In this document: piece after piece, positions 45,100 to 56,430 of the stretch
Numbering within the stretch: the stretch's first letter is position 1
Layout: every line of letters begins with the position of its first letter
Assembly: GCF_964656455.1 (NCBI RefSeq)
Contig: NC_135718.1
Coordinates: 47,864,014-47,928,013, forward strand
Direction: 5' to 3'
Length of the DNA: 64,000 nucleotides
Source of the DNA: Halichoerus grypus
Taxonomy: Eukaryota > Chordata > Mammalia > Carnivora > Phocidae
Translations under genes and position numbers: made by a program
The notes under the pieces: generated by a model
Told to the model about the DNA's origin: nothing
The model's database searches: none
What the model saw: the letters and a program-made list of their open reading frames with translations, nothing else

Positions 45100-47110
45100 T
45101 ACTGAGACCGCTAAAATCATATTTAAGGTGAAAGATTGGATGCTTTCCCCTAAGACCAGAAACAAGACAAGGATTCTGCCTTCAACACTTCAACTCAACA
45201 TTGTACGGGTGGTTCCAGCCAGAGGAATTAGGCAAGAAAAAAAATAATAAATGGCATTTCTATTGGAAAAGAAGAAGTAAAATGATCTCTATTTGCAGAG
45301 AACATGATCTTGTATATGGAAAATCCTAAAGAATTCACTCAAAACCTACTGAAACTAATAGAGGAATTCAGGAACATTTGCAAGATACAAATCTATAAAA
45401 ATTGATCATATTCTTATAAACTAGCAATAAACAATACAAAAACGAAATTAGGAAAACAATTCTATTTGCAATAGCATCAAAAAGAACAAAATACTTAAGA
45501 ATAAATTTAACAAAAAAAGTGCAGGACTTATACACTGAAACTTCAAAATATTTTTGAAAGAAAGTAAAGATCTAAATAAATGGAGAGACATCCTATGGGA
45601 AGACTTAATATAGATAAGATGGCAATATTCCTCAAATTGGTCTACAGAATCAACACAGTCTTTATCAAAATCCCAACTTCATTTTTGGCAAGAGACCAAG
45701 AATAACTAAGTAATCTTGATTAACTTTATTTCTAGACTCTCAATTCTATTCCATTTATCAAAATTGCTTTGACTATTCTTAGTCCCTTGTATTTCCATGT
45801 GAATTTTAGGATCAGCTTTTCAATGGATTTTCAACAAGAGTACCAAGACAATAAAGTAGGGGAAAAATAGTCTTTTTAACAAATAGCCCTGGGACAACTA
45901 GATACTTACATGCAAAATAATGAAATTAAGTCCTTTCCTCATACCATACATAAACATTAACTCAAAATGAGTCACAGGTGTAAATGTAGGAGGTAAAACT
46001 ACTAAACTCTTAGAAGAAAACATAGGAGTAGATGATGACCTTGGGCTAGGCAATGATTTTTTAGATCGAATACCAGATGCACAATCAACAAAAGAAAAAT
46101 TAGATAAATAGAATTTTATCAAAATTAAAAGCTGCTGTGTGCTGTGATGTAAATGACATCACCCAGAAAGGAGAAAGACAACCTACAGAATAGGAGAAAA
46201 TATTTTCAAATCCTATACTTGATAAGGGACTTGTATCCAGAAAAGTTGAATTCTTACAACTCAATAATAAAAAAATAATAATACGTAACCCAACTAAAAA
46301 AGGAGCAAAAGATCTTAATAGAAGGAAGAAAAGCACATGAAAAAAAGTGTTCAATATCATTAGTCATTAAGAAAATGCAAATCAAAAGCACAATAAAATA
46401 CTTCATCTACTAAGATGGCTACAATGAAAAGACAGAAAATAAGCGTTGGTGAAGATCTAGAGAAATTAGAACCTTCTTACATTGCTAGAGGGAACGTGTA
46501 ACAGTGTTGCCACGTTGGGACACTGTTTGGCAGATCCTTAAAATGTTGAACATAGGGTTGCTCTGTGAACCAGCAATTCCACTCTTAGATATAGACCCAA
46601 GCAAAATGAAAACATATGTCCCCACAAAAACTTGTATATGAATGGCCATGACAGCATTATTCATAATAGTACAAATGTGAAAATGACTCAAATTCCCATC
46701 AACTCATGAATGGATAAATAAAATGTCATAGATCCATACAATGGAATATTATCTGGCCATAAAAAGAAATGAAGTATGTATGATACATGCCATCCTATGG
46801 CTGAAACTTGGAAACATTATGCTAAGTGAAAGAAGCCCGTTATAAAAGGCCACATTCTGTATTTTTTTATTTACATGAAATGTTCAAAATAGGCAAATCC
46901 TTAGAGACAGGAAGTCAGTTAGTTGTTCCCAGAGCCCGGAAGGAGGGGAGAGCTGGGAGTAGCTGCTGATGGGCGTGGGGTGACAAAAATACTCCAAAAT
47001 TTTGGTTATGGTTGCACAACTCCAAGTATATAAAAAACATTGAATTGTACACTTTAAATTGGTGAACTGTATAGTATGTGAATTACATCTCAAAAAAAAC
47101 TGTTACAAAA
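45100..47110 (+). mobile_element. LINE-1 (L1M-type) ORF2 3' half and 3' UTR, with inversion
   Basis: The segment follows ancient LINE-1 from the reverse-transcriptase region through ORF2 end and 3' UTR, ending 'gtgaattacatctcaaaaaa' at about 47098. Between 45729 and 45823 the sequence is the reverse complement of the expected ORF2 segment ('aattttaggatcagctttt', 'ctctcaattctattcc'). Direct order resumes at 45824. This copy carries the longest LINE-1 3' half in the window. Confidence 0.85.
45180..46480 (+). pseudogene. LINE-1 ORF2 remnant (C-terminal half)
   Basis: The nucleotide order corresponds to the end of the reverse transcriptase and the C-terminal domain of LINE-1 ORF2 protein, for example the segments around 45285-45480, 45880-46060 and 46180-46400. 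All three frames are broken repeatedly by stops and small indels, and no open frame longer than about 70 codons survives in the sense direction. ORF2 protein is the endonuclease and reverse transcriptase that moves LINE-1 and SINEs. This copy cannot make it. Confidence 0.75.
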
Positions 47111-47525
47111 AAACAAGCAGGGAAGCAAAAACAGGGCAGCAAAAGATTTATAATGATGCCTAATTGAAATGAAAGGAAGTAAGAGGAAGAGCATCGTAGG
47201 ATCCCAAAGGTGAGTTGTTATAAAAGTTCTAGTTTTTCACTGTGTCACAGGCTCATAGATCTTTATTATTAAAAGCAAACCAATACCCAAAAGATAAATA
47301 CAGAACAGAAAACGGCCATGCATGGACCAATAAGACTGTGTCATAAACCAAGGATGTGATTGATCCTCTTCTGAATACCTGTGGTCCAAGCAAAAACAGT
47401 TAAAATGAATATCTAGGAAAGAGCAATAATACACTGCCAATGATAATCCATGGGTACAGCTAAAACAGAACCCAGAAGAAACTTTACAGTCTTGATCTAT
47501 TTTACTAAATAAGAACAAATGAAAA
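47111..47525. other. Unassigned AT-rich sequence
   Basis: No recognised repeat or gene over about 400 bases between two LINE-1 blocks. Confidence 0.4.
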
Positions 47526-47529
47526 TAAT

Positions 47530-48200
47530 TTAAAAGTTACACAAAGAACAAAATATTAGGCATAGGGAAAGCAGAAGAAAGGAATTAGTAAGGATAAAAG
47601 CACAAATTAATCAATTATAAAACAAGAGACAGAGGAATTAGTACATTCAAAAGCGGCTTCTTAGGAAAAAACAAAACCTAGTTTTCTTGAAAAAGAAAAG
47701 CTAGCCAGGGGCGCCTGGGTGGCTCAGTCAGTTAAGCATCTGCCTTCGGCTCAGGTCATGATCTCAGGGTCCTGGTATTGAGTCCTGGGATAGAGCCCTG
47801 TGTCGGGCTCCCTGCTCAGTGGGGAATCTGCTTCTCTCTCTGCCTCTACCCGCCCATCCCCCACTCGTGCATGCTCTTTCTGTCGCAAATAAATAAAATC
47901 TTTAAAAAAAGAGAAAAAGAAAAAAAAACTAGCCAAATTAATAAAGGAAAAAAGGGGTGAAATCACACACATACAAAGTGGAAATGAAAATGGAGACACA
48001 ATCACAGAGTCAAAGAAAAGTAAGCAAAGCATAGAGATTAATAAGTCAATCCTGAAAAATAAATTTGAAAATCTATGTTAACAAATAATTCTCTATATAA
48101 AATATAATGCATGTAGTCATAGAGTCTATAATGAGAACAATTATCAGAGAATAAATTGGGCTAAATGTCAAAGAACTATTACTTCACTCTTCAAAATACC
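47530..48200 (+). mobile_element. LINE-1 (old) ORF2 internal fragment
   Basis: 'agcagaagaaaggaattagt', 'taaaagcacaaattaatcaa', 'aagcggcttcttaggaaaa' and, after the SINEC, 'ctagccaaattaataaagg' follow the LINE-1 ORF2 middle part. It is interrupted by the SINEC at 47708. Confidence 0.7.
47689..47935 (+). mobile_element. SINEC with expanded A-tail
   Basis: Head GGGGCGCCTGGGTGGCTCAG at 47708. A duplicated 'gaaaaagaaaagctagcca' at 47689-47707 has a right copy with extra A bases at 47913-47935. The insertion interrupts the LINE-1 ORF2 fragment. The body contains a short internal duplication (TATTGAGTCCTGGGATAGAG, 47777-47796). Confidence 0.92.
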
Positions 48201-48204
48201 AGAA

Positions 48205-49790
48205 GTTTCCTGAGAAATTTTTTCAACTTTTTAACTCAATCTTTGTTTCTGTGTTATCACTTATTTTTAAATTAAATTTTTGTGAGATAATTGTAGATTC
48301 ACAAGTTGTAAGAAATAATACAGAAAGATCCCATATACCCTTTGCCCAGTTTCCCTCAATGATAACATCTTACAAAATTATAGTATGATACCACAGCCAG
48401 GATATTTACATTGATACAATCAATACATAACAAGATACATAATATTTCCATCACCAGAAAGATCCTTCATGTTGCCTTTTTATGAACAGACCTATTTCCC
48501 TCTCACTTCCAGTCCCTCCTTAACTCCTGACAATCACTAATGTCTTCTCCATTTCTGTAATTTTATTATTTCAAGAATGTTATATAAATGGAATCATGCA
48601 GTATATAACTTTTTATATTGTCTTTTTTCACTCAGCCATAGTTCTATAGAGATTCACTGAAATTGTTACATGTATTAATTAATTACTTGTTTCTTTATAT
48701 TTCCAAGTAATGTTCCATTGTATGGGTATACCAAAGCTTGTTTAACTATTCATCCATTAAAGAATATGTGGATTACTTCCAGTATTGAGCAATTATAAAT
48801 AAATCTGCTATGAACTTTTGTGTCCAGCCTCTGTGCAAGCAAGTTTTTATTTCTCTGGAATAAACGCCCAAGAGTACAACTGCTTGGTGTTTGGTCACTG
48901 GATGTTTAGTTTTGTAAGAAATTGTCAAGATGCTTTCCAGAGTGACCGTACCATTTTACATTCCCAGCAGCAATGGATAAGAGGTCCAGTTCTTCCTCAT
49001 CCTCACTGGTATCTAGTGTCATTACCATTTTTCATTTTAGTTTCTGATAGGTGTGTAGTGATACCTCATCTGAGTTTACTTTGCATTCCCCAATGGCCAG
49101 TGATGTTGAACATCCTCCCATGAACTTATCTGCAATCTGTCCATCCTTTTCAGTGAAATGTCTGTTTGTGTCTTTTACCCATTTTCTAATTGGATTGGGT
49201 TTTTTATTGTTGATTTTAAGAATTCTTCATATATTGTAAAAATGAGGCCTCAGACATGTAATCTGAAAATATTTTCTCTAGGTCTTTAGCTTGTCTTTTC
49301 AATACTTCGTGGGGTCTTTCACAAAGCCAACATTTTTAATTTTGATAAGGTTCAATTTATTGATTTTTCCTTTTATGAATCACACCTTAGGTGTCAAGTC
49401 TAGGACCTCTTTGCCTAGCCCTAGATCTTGGAGATTTTCTCCTTTGTGCTTTTCTGTAAGTTTTTTAGCTTATATTTTACACTTAAGTCCATAATCTATT
49501 TGAGTTAAGTTTTATATAAGGTGTGAGATTTAGGTCGAGATTCTTTTTTTTTTTGCCTATGGATGTTCTAGCACCATTTGTTGAAATGGCTATACTTACT
49601 GCATTGAATTGCTTCTACACCTTTATTAATAATCAGTTGTGCATGTTTGTGTGTCTATTTCTGGTTTTCTATTCTATTCCACTAATCTATGGGTCTATTT
49701 CTCCAACCATATCACGCTGTCTTGATTACTGTAGCTATACATTAGGCCTTCATATCAGGTTGGTCCACATGTTCCTGGAAGAAAACAGAA
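48205..49790 (-). mobile_element. LINE-1 (L1MC/L1ME-like) ORF2 end and 3' UTR
   Basis: Reading the minus strand, ORF2-end sequence lies at about 49790-48700 ('ctattccactaatctatggg', 'gcaccatttgttgaaatgg' on the plus strand), followed by a long 3' UTR to 48205 ('agaaataatacagaaagatc', 'ttgcccagtttccctcaatg'). It may be the 3' part of the same LINE-1 as 50060-53625, separated by about 270 unassigned bases and missing the reverse-transcriptase region. Confidence 0.8.
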
Positions 49791-50059
49791 CTGGAGTCCT
49801 TAAAGACCTGTCCTTTAGGTCTCTTGGAGACCAAAGTGAGACCCAAAAGCAAAGAGAGTTCACTGCTCCTCCAAGATTCATACTAGCAATGACTGTCAGC
49901 AATGCTGACTTCAAACCCAGAGAAGCATCTTTCTTCTTCCATGTGGAAATATATATTTATTTTTTATAAGTTATGCTATTCTTTCACATTAGGTAAACGA
50001 AGTTCCTCTTGAGATATTTTTGTAATGACTTACACTGGAAAAGGAAATATTTGCAAATA

Positions 50060-50730
50060 ATTTGTGGTAAAAAATTTTTTTCTTTCCAATAAGATTCCAT
50101 TCTGGTCAGAGATCATATTCTATGATTTTGATTATTTTAAATGTGTTGAAGTTTACTTTATGTCCCAGGATATTGACTGTCTTTGTGAATTCCATGCATG
50201 TTTGAAAAAATTGTGTTTTCTTCTGTTGCTGTGTGGAGAATTCTATATATGTCATTTAGATCCTATTGGTTATGTTGTGAGTTCCTTTATATTCTTGCTT
50301 CTTTGCTTTCTGGTGGTTCTATAAGTTGCTGAGAGTGGGATGTTGGAGTCCCAACTATTGTGGATTTGTCTATTTCTCCTTTCAGCTCAATTAGCTTCTC
50401 CTTTTGTATTTTGAGGCTCATTTGTTTGGTGGATACACTTTTAGCATTGTTACGTCTTGCTGGTGGATTGATCCTTCATTGATCCTTTTCTCATTAGTTA
50501 ATGTCCCTCTTTGTAATAATTTCCACTGTTCTAAAGTCTACTTTACCTGATACTAATATAGCCAGAATTATTTTTTTAATTAACTTTTCAATTCTTTATT
50601 TTCATCCTATTTGAGCATGTTTTTTAATCCACTCTGCCAATCTCTGTCTTTAATTGGTATATTTAGACCATTTATATTTAAGATAATTATTAATATAATA
50701 GAGTTGAAGTCTGCTATTTTATGAATTTAT
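50060..50730 (-). pseudogene. LINE-1 ORF2 endonuclease-domain remnant
   Basis: On the minus strand, the region near 50690-50640 encodes the start of ORF2 ('aatggtctaaatataccaat', 'agacagagattggcagagtgg'), and 50395-50340 the endonuclease words around 'aaatccacaatagttggg'. It is cut off at about 50060 before the reverse transcriptase. A deletion within 50640-50540 removes part of the domain. All frames are broken. Confidence 0.7.
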
Positions 50731-51217
50731 TTTGTTTCTTCAGTTTCTCATGTCTCTGTTTTACTTGTATCACCTTCTTGTAGATTATTTAAACATTTTT
50801 AAATTTCATCTTGATTTATGATTTTTTTAATATATCACTTTTTATAGTTATTTTAGTGGTTGCTCTAGGTATTACAATACATGTGCATAGCTTATCATAG
50901 TCTATTTTTATTGACCTTATACAACTTGGAATGAAATTTAGAAAACTTACTCCATTTACCTTCCCTACTTTTAAATATACTTTTGTAAGTATTTCCTCTA
51001 CATTGAGAACCACATCAGATGGCATCATAACTTTTGCTTCAAACATCAACTATAATTTATGAAACTCATGAGTAGTAAGATAGTCTATTATATTTACTCC
51101 TATTTTTACTCATCTCAATGTTCTTTTTTCTTTTCTGAAGTTCCAAGACTTCTATTTTCACTTCTTCCCTGTTTAGGAAATTTCTTTCAACCATTCTTTA
51201 AGAGTAGGCTTGCTAGC

Positions 51218-51447
51218 AAAAATTCTCTTAGTTTATGGGGCGCCTGGGTGGCTCAGTTGGTTAAGCAACTGCCTTCGGCTCAGGTCATGATCCTGGAGTC
51301 CCAGGATCGAGTCCCGCATCGGACTCCCTGCTCAGTGGGGAGTTTGCTTCTCCCTCTGATCCTCCCCCTCTCATGCTCTCTGTCTCCCATTCTCTCTCTC
51401 AGATAAATAAATAAAAAATCTTTAAAAAAAAAAAATTCTCTTAGTTT
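51218..51447 (+). mobile_element. SINEC, young-looking copy A
   Basis: Head GGGGCGCCTGGGTGGCTCAG at 51237. The body keeps 'gatcctggagtcccaggatcg' (in parts) and 'ctctctcagataaataaata'. Exact 17-bp duplications AAAAATTCTCTTAGTTT lie at 51218-51234 and 51431-51447. The A-run before the right duplication is intact. Confidence 0.96.
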
Positions 51448-51586
51448 TCCTTCATCTGAGAATCTCTTTATTTCCCCATTCATTCCTAAAGGATACTTTC
51501 TTTGGATATAGAAGCTACTGATGACAATTCTTTTCTTTTAGTACTTTGAAAAATGTTTTGCCCTTCTGGCCTCCATGATTTCAGAT

Positions 51587-51817
51587 AAGAAATTCTCTGT
51601 TGTTGGGGCGCCTGGGTGGCTCAGTTGGTTAGGCGACTGCCTTCGGCTCAGGTCATGATCCTGGAGTCCTGGGATCGAGTCCCACATCAGACTCCCTGCT
51701 CGGCGGGGAGTCTACTTCTCTCTCTGATCCTCCCCCTTTCGTGCTCTCTGTCTCCCATTCTCTCTCTCAGATAAATAAATAAATAAATAAATAAATAAAA
51801 AGAAATTCTCTGTTGTT
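51587..51817 (+). mobile_element. SINEC, young-looking copy B
   Basis: Head GGGGCGCCTGGGTGGCTCAG at 51605. Exact 18-bp duplications AAGAAATTCTCTGTTGTT lie at 51587-51604 and 51800-51817. The body is very similar to copy A 370 bases upstream, including the 'tctctgtctcccattctc' word, and ends in seven AAAT units. Confidence 0.96.
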
Positions 51818-53639
51818 CAAGTCAGTGATCCCCTACAGATTGTTTCTTTCTGGATATTTTCAAGATCTTTTCTCTTCATCTGTAGTTTTCAGAAGTTTAA
51901 TTATGATGTATCTTGTTATGTATTTCTTTGGGCTTCTCCTATTTGGGATTCACTCTGCTTCTTGAATCCAATGTTTTTGTTTTTCACCAAATTTTGAAGT
52001 CTTCAGCCTTTACTTCTTTGAGTTTTTTTTTTTTTCTTCAGGCTTTGTGTCTCTCTCTTTTCTGGGACTCCAGTGATACAAATATTGATTCTTCTGATAC
52101 TGTCATTCAAGTTCCTGAGATTCTGTTACTTTTTTTTTTCCCAGTCTATTTTCTCTCTGTTGATCAAATTAGGTAAATTCTATTGAACTATTCTCAAGTT
52201 CTCAGATTCTATCCTCTGTCATTTCCATTCCACTACTGAGTCCATCCTGCAAGTTTTTATTTGTTGCTGTATTTTTCATTTTTATAATTTCCATTTGGTT
52301 CTTTTTTATAAGTTCTATTTATTTGCTGAGACATTCTTTTTTTTTTTATTTGCTTTAAGGGAATTCATAATGGTTTGTTGAAGCATTTTTATGATGGCTG
52401 CTTCAAAATCCTTGTAGGATAATTCCAACATCTGATCATCTCAGTGTTGATTGCCTGTTCTCATTCATAGTGTGGTTTTCCTGGTTTTTGGTATATGAGT
52501 GATTTTTTTCATGTATCCTGAAAATTTTGGACATTATCTTTCAAGGACATTATGTTATGAGTCTCTTTATCCTATTGATCTTTTTTCCACAAGCAATACT
52601 CCTGTTGAAGTGCAGCAAAGGGATGGGCATGTGTGTGTTCAGCTTCCTGCTGGGTCCTGTTGCCACAAGGACTGGGAAAGGAAGGACTGACTCATACCAT
52701 GTTGTTGTGGCAGGCTAGGGGAGGAAGCTTAGCTACCCCCACCCTCCGCAGGGCCCTGCTGACACCATAACACCAGGGGAGGAGAAGGAGAAAATGGAAG
52801 TGCCAACTGGCCCTGCCTACCACTACCTCATTCCCCCTCGTTATGCTGAGTGGAGGTAGGAACTCAGCTCCTCACTAGACCTCACTGAGTCTCTCATGTT
52901 GGGGAATTGGAGCACTGATTGCTTCCACCAGTCAGGACCTGGAAGACTAGCTCCCGACTCAGCCGGTCAATGACATCCCAGCAGGAGAATGGGAGCACCA
53001 CCTGGTTCTGCTGGAGAGTAATGGAAGGTTTCCTCTCTGCTTGGTACCACCAGAGTGGGGATCAGAGTGTTGTCTGCTTCAGTGAAGTAGAGGGGGTATA
53101 TGGGGTGGGGAGGGAGTGTGGAAGCTCAATTTCTGGCTGTTCTGATAGAACCACAGTTGTGGGTTGGTTTGGTTTTCCCTTTGGCATTCAGCAGGATTAA
53201 GATGGGCATTGCTAAAGGGTTTTGTATCATTAGGTCAGCCTTTCCCCTGTCCTTTGGGTAAAGGTAGCCATTTTCTTTGGAAGGGTTTTGCAGTTGTTTT
53301 TTTTTTGGTTTGGTTTGTTGTTTTTTTGTTTTTGTTTTTGTTTCATTTTTTGGTTTTAGCTTTTGTTTGTTTGTTTTTGGTTTATGCCTGTTGGTGGTTC
53401 AGGGCTAGAGGCTCTTGCGGCACCCTGACTGGGATATATAGGAGGCTCCAAGGAAACCCAAGAAACCCTCTACCATATCGTTCCTCAAATCCCATAGATC
53501 CTTTGCCCTTCCACCTGCCAGAGTAGTTCCATGCTTGTTTGTTGTGTTAGGACAACAATATTTTAATTGTAAGAGGGAGAGCCTGGGAGAAATGGGACTA
53601 CTTTATCTTGGCAGAACTGGGACTCAGGAATTTTCTTTT

Positions 53640-53965
53640 AATGTGCACTTTTTTTGAAGAATACTATATTTATGGGAAAAGGTACAAATGGTAACTGTCC
53701 AGCTTGATGGTTTTGCACACTGAATACATCTGTGTAACTTGCACCCAGTTCAAAAAACATTATATGACTACATCCCCCCAGCAGTTCTTTTTGTGTCCCT
53801 TTTATTTTTTTAAGATTTTATTTTTAAGTAATCTCTACACCCAACATGGGGCTCAAACTCATAAGCCCGTGATCAAGAGTCATTTTGTGCCCCCTTTTAA
53901 TCACTTACTTCCCCAGGGGTAACCTTCCTTGATTTCTCACATGATAGATTAGTTTTGCTTGAGAG
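53640..53965 (-). mobile_element. LINE-1 3' UTR fragment
   Basis: 'acactgaatacatctgtgta', 'acttgcacccagttcaaaaa', and after the SINE remnant 'ccccaggggtaaccttcc' and 'acatgatagattagttttgc' form a reverse LINE-1 3' UTR, split by a short SINEC. Confidence 0.65.
53789..53900 (-). mobile_element. 5'-truncated SINEC
   Basis: Only the 3' part is present: 'taagattttatttttaagta', 'atctctacacccaacatggg' and 'gctcaaactcataagcc', ending at 'gatcaagagtc'. The promoter-bearing tRNA head is missing. Flanking copies TTTTGTGTCCCTTTTA (53789-53804) and TTTTGTGCCCCCTTTTAA (53883-53900) look like target duplications, so truncation happened at insertion. Confidence 0.8.
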
Positions 53966-54059
53966 ACCCCACTCTTTCTTCCAATAAGCAATAGAATAGT
54001 GACTAATTAGTTTAGTCCAGGGTGAAGGCTGGATTTCAGCTCTGGTGTGGCTCCATCTG

Positions 54060-54785
54060 CCTCTAGTTTGCCCTTGTTCCTTGGGAATAGTTAGTTCCCT
54101 GTATGAGAGGTTTTTCTCCCTGACACCAAATATGTGGTATCTTTTCCAACACTGAAGATCTGATTCTCCAACACCAACTGGGTATCCAATGATTTAATTC
54201 AATTCTGACACTAACTATCTGGAGTTGGTGCAGATCCCAGAGGGTAAAGGGCTCAGACCCACAAAATGCCCTTACTTCAGACACCAGTAGCAAGTCCCAG
54301 TACTTTATAGTCCTAAGCCCATAAATTTGGGGATCCCCACAGCCCCCTCCTCCAGGTTCAGTAATTCACTAGAATGACTCACAGAACTCAGGAAAACACT
54401 GTACCTAAGTTTTCTTATTTATGATAAAGGATACACCTCAGGAATAGCCAAATGGAAGAGATGCATAGGGCAAAGGATGGGGTGAGGGCCGTGCTGTAGA
54501 GTGTCCCTACCCTCCCCAGGCATGCCACCCTACCAGGACTTCCATGTGTTCACCAACTCAGATGGAGATCTGGGGGTGGGCGGAGCTGAAAACTCCAGCC
54601 CTCCAGTCAAGACTTGGTCTTTCTCGACCAGCCCACATTCTGAAGCTTTCTAGGAGCCCCTGGCTACTGGTCATTCCGTTAGGATACAAAAGCCTTTATT
54701 ATCTCTCAGGAAGTTCCAAGGATTTTAGGAGCTCTGTGCCAGGGGGACAAAGATCAAATATATATTTTTTAATTTTACCACACCA
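54060..54785. mobile_element. LTR-like ancient repeat, family unnamed
   Basis: 'ctgacaccaaatatgtgg', 'ccaacaccaactgggtatcc', 'gaatgactcacagaactcagg', 'gaggccgtgctgt'-like words and 'ccaaggattttaggagctctg' recall an ERVL-type LTR seen in many mammals. I cannot name the family or fix orientation. No retroviral coding sequence is present. Confidence 0.5.
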
Positions 54786-54789
54786 TGAT

Positions 54790-55388
54790 TCTCAAATAGG
54801 AACTACCTGATGGGCCTCACATTCTTGTCTTTGTGTTGCAAGATCGACAAAAGCTCTGTTGCTTTGTCTAACCTTTCCACCTGGGTTCTTAGCGTTCTTC
54901 TCCATTAAATTCCAGGGTTCAGTAAGTTGCCTGAAGTAAAAACTAGCCAGAGGCTTGAGCCTCCTCCAAAGTCTCTGCCCAAAAGATCTCCTGGTGTGTT
55001 CACTTTCAGCAGCATCCTGCTACCTGTATAAAGCCTAGATTGCGAGCCTTCGGTCCGTATGCAGAATTAGCAAATGCCCCTGCTAGAGAAAGGGCTGAAA
55101 AGAGTCAGCTCACTTTTCCAAAATTATCCCTTCTCTGAGCTTCAACTTCTCTGGTTTTTATTGTCTCAGTATCCTCTCACACCTTCAAATAAATGATTTC
55201 TCTATTTTTCAGCCATGTTTGTTGTTCTTGATGAGACTGTGGCTTGCCACAAGCTATTCCATCCCACCTGGAAGATAATCCTATTGCTGCTGCAACTGCT
55301 CCAAAAGTCTTCATCCATTAGAATAATATGTAATCACAGTAGCACAAAACAATCACCAGATCAAACCTAGTTATGGATTTTGTTGTAA
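54790..55388. other. Unassigned sequence
   Basis: No gene recognised. It may be a LINE-1 5' UTR or unique sequence; I see nothing decisive. Confidence 0.35.
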
Positions 55389-55391
55389 AAT

Positions 55392-55631
55392 TACTAATGT
55401 GCTTTTTTTTTTTTTAAAGATTTTATTTATTCATTTGAGACACAGAGATACAGAGAGAGAGAGAGCATGAGCAGTGGGAGAGGCAGAGGGAGAGGGAGAG
55501 GAAGAAGCAGACTCCCTGCTGAGTCAGGAGTCTGACGTGGGGCTCGATCCCAGGACCCTGGGATCATGACCTGAGCCGAAGGCAGACAGTTAACCATCTG
55601 AGCCACCCAGGCGCCCTACTAATGTGCTTTT
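55392..55631 (-). mobile_element. SINEC, antisense
   Basis: Reverse head ending CCACCCAGGCGCCC at 55616. AG-rich body at 55440-55505 and tail TTTTTAAAGATTTTATTTATT in pieces. Exact duplications TACTAATGTGCTTTT lie at 55392-55406 and 55617-55631. Confidence 0.95.
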
Positions 55632-55689
55632 CAAACAAAATCTAGCAGCACACTAAAAGTATAATACAACATGGCAAAACAATAATCAT

Positions 55690-56430
55690 GGCAGGAATTC
55701 AAGGATTGTTCAAATTTACCATAATAACAAATAAGGAAGAGAAAAAAACATATGCTTATTCTTACAGAGGGAGCAATAAAGATTATTACAAAGACAGCAT
55801 CCAAGTATTAAAAAAGAAAAACCTCTTGATAAAATAGGAATATTTTCTCTATATAAAAGTTAAAATTCAGCACCGTACTAAGTGTATAAAGTTGTGAAGA
55901 AGGTAAAGATTCCCAAGGTTATGATTTTACTTAATATTCCTCCAGAAGTAACTATGCATTAAAACTTTATTAGAGAAATATATAAGATGTAAAAATTGGA
56001 AAGAAGAGGTAAAAACCTTAGCCTTTTTGTAGATAATCTCATTCTTTATCTGGAGATTGCAAAAGAACTGAACAGCTCTTAGAAAGGATAAGATAATCTG
56101 GAAAATAACTGGTTACAAAGTTAATATGCCAAATTTGCAGCCATCATCTATATAATCAACAAACACTTAGAAAATACAGATCCCATATTTGGAACAGTAA
56201 AAATTAACATATGAAGGAATAAACATAACAAGGATTGTTGAAGATCCATATAAAGAAAGCTTTAAAATAACAAACAACAGGAAAGAAGGTCTGACAAATG
56301 GAAATACATAGATCGAATCAGTTAATCATAAATGCAGTATTCTAAACGTATCAGTCTGCCTATAATCTATGAATTTAACACAAGCCCAACAAAAATGACC
56401 ATAATTTTTTCCCAACTAGACACTATGACT
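55690..56430 (+). mobile_element. LINE-1 (old) ORF2 fragment
   Basis: 'gtaaaaattggaaagaagagg', 'gtagataatctcattcttta', 'aactggttacaaagttaatat' and 'gaataaacataacaaggat' follow the reverse-transcriptase region of ancient LINE-1. The sense frames are full of stops. Confidence 0.65.

Larger units (their letters stand above)
51170..52500 (-). pseudogene. LINE-1 ORF1 remnant
   Basis: ORF1 protein is the RNA-binding chaperone of the LINE-1 particle. The minus strand retains its C-terminal words: GEIKRFSDEGKLREF is readable in one frame at 51433-51477, directly before the SINEC at 51237-51430. Upstream sequence ('ttgaagcatttttatgatgg', 'ttcagaagtttaattatgatg' on the plus strand) corresponds to the coiled-coil and RNA-recognition parts. 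Two SINECs and many stops make it non-functional. Confidence 0.75.
50060..53625 (-). mobile_element. Ancient LINE-1 5' half: 5' UTR, ORF1, start of ORF2
   Basis: Reading the minus strand from 53625: a 5' UTR-like GC-rich segment (53625-52560), an ORF1 coding remnant (about 52500-51170), a spacer and the ORF2 endonuclease start (about 50720-50060). LINE-1 insertions are usually 5'-truncated, so a copy with the 5' UTR is uncommon. Two SINECs are inserted in the ORF1 remnant. A T/G-rich low-complexity patch lies at 53295-53385. Confidence 0.75.

Noticed and set aside
49523..49969. 148-codon plus-strand hydrophobic open frame
   Set aside because: It is mostly the antisense of LINE-1 ORF2 (T-rich, hence Phe/Leu/Ile-rich). 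The membrane-protein look is a composition effect.
53164..53526. 120-codon plus-strand frame with a Phe/Val/Leu-rich membrane-like stretch
   Set aside because: It comes from the T/G low-complexity patch at 53295-53385 within the LINE-1 5' UTR region.
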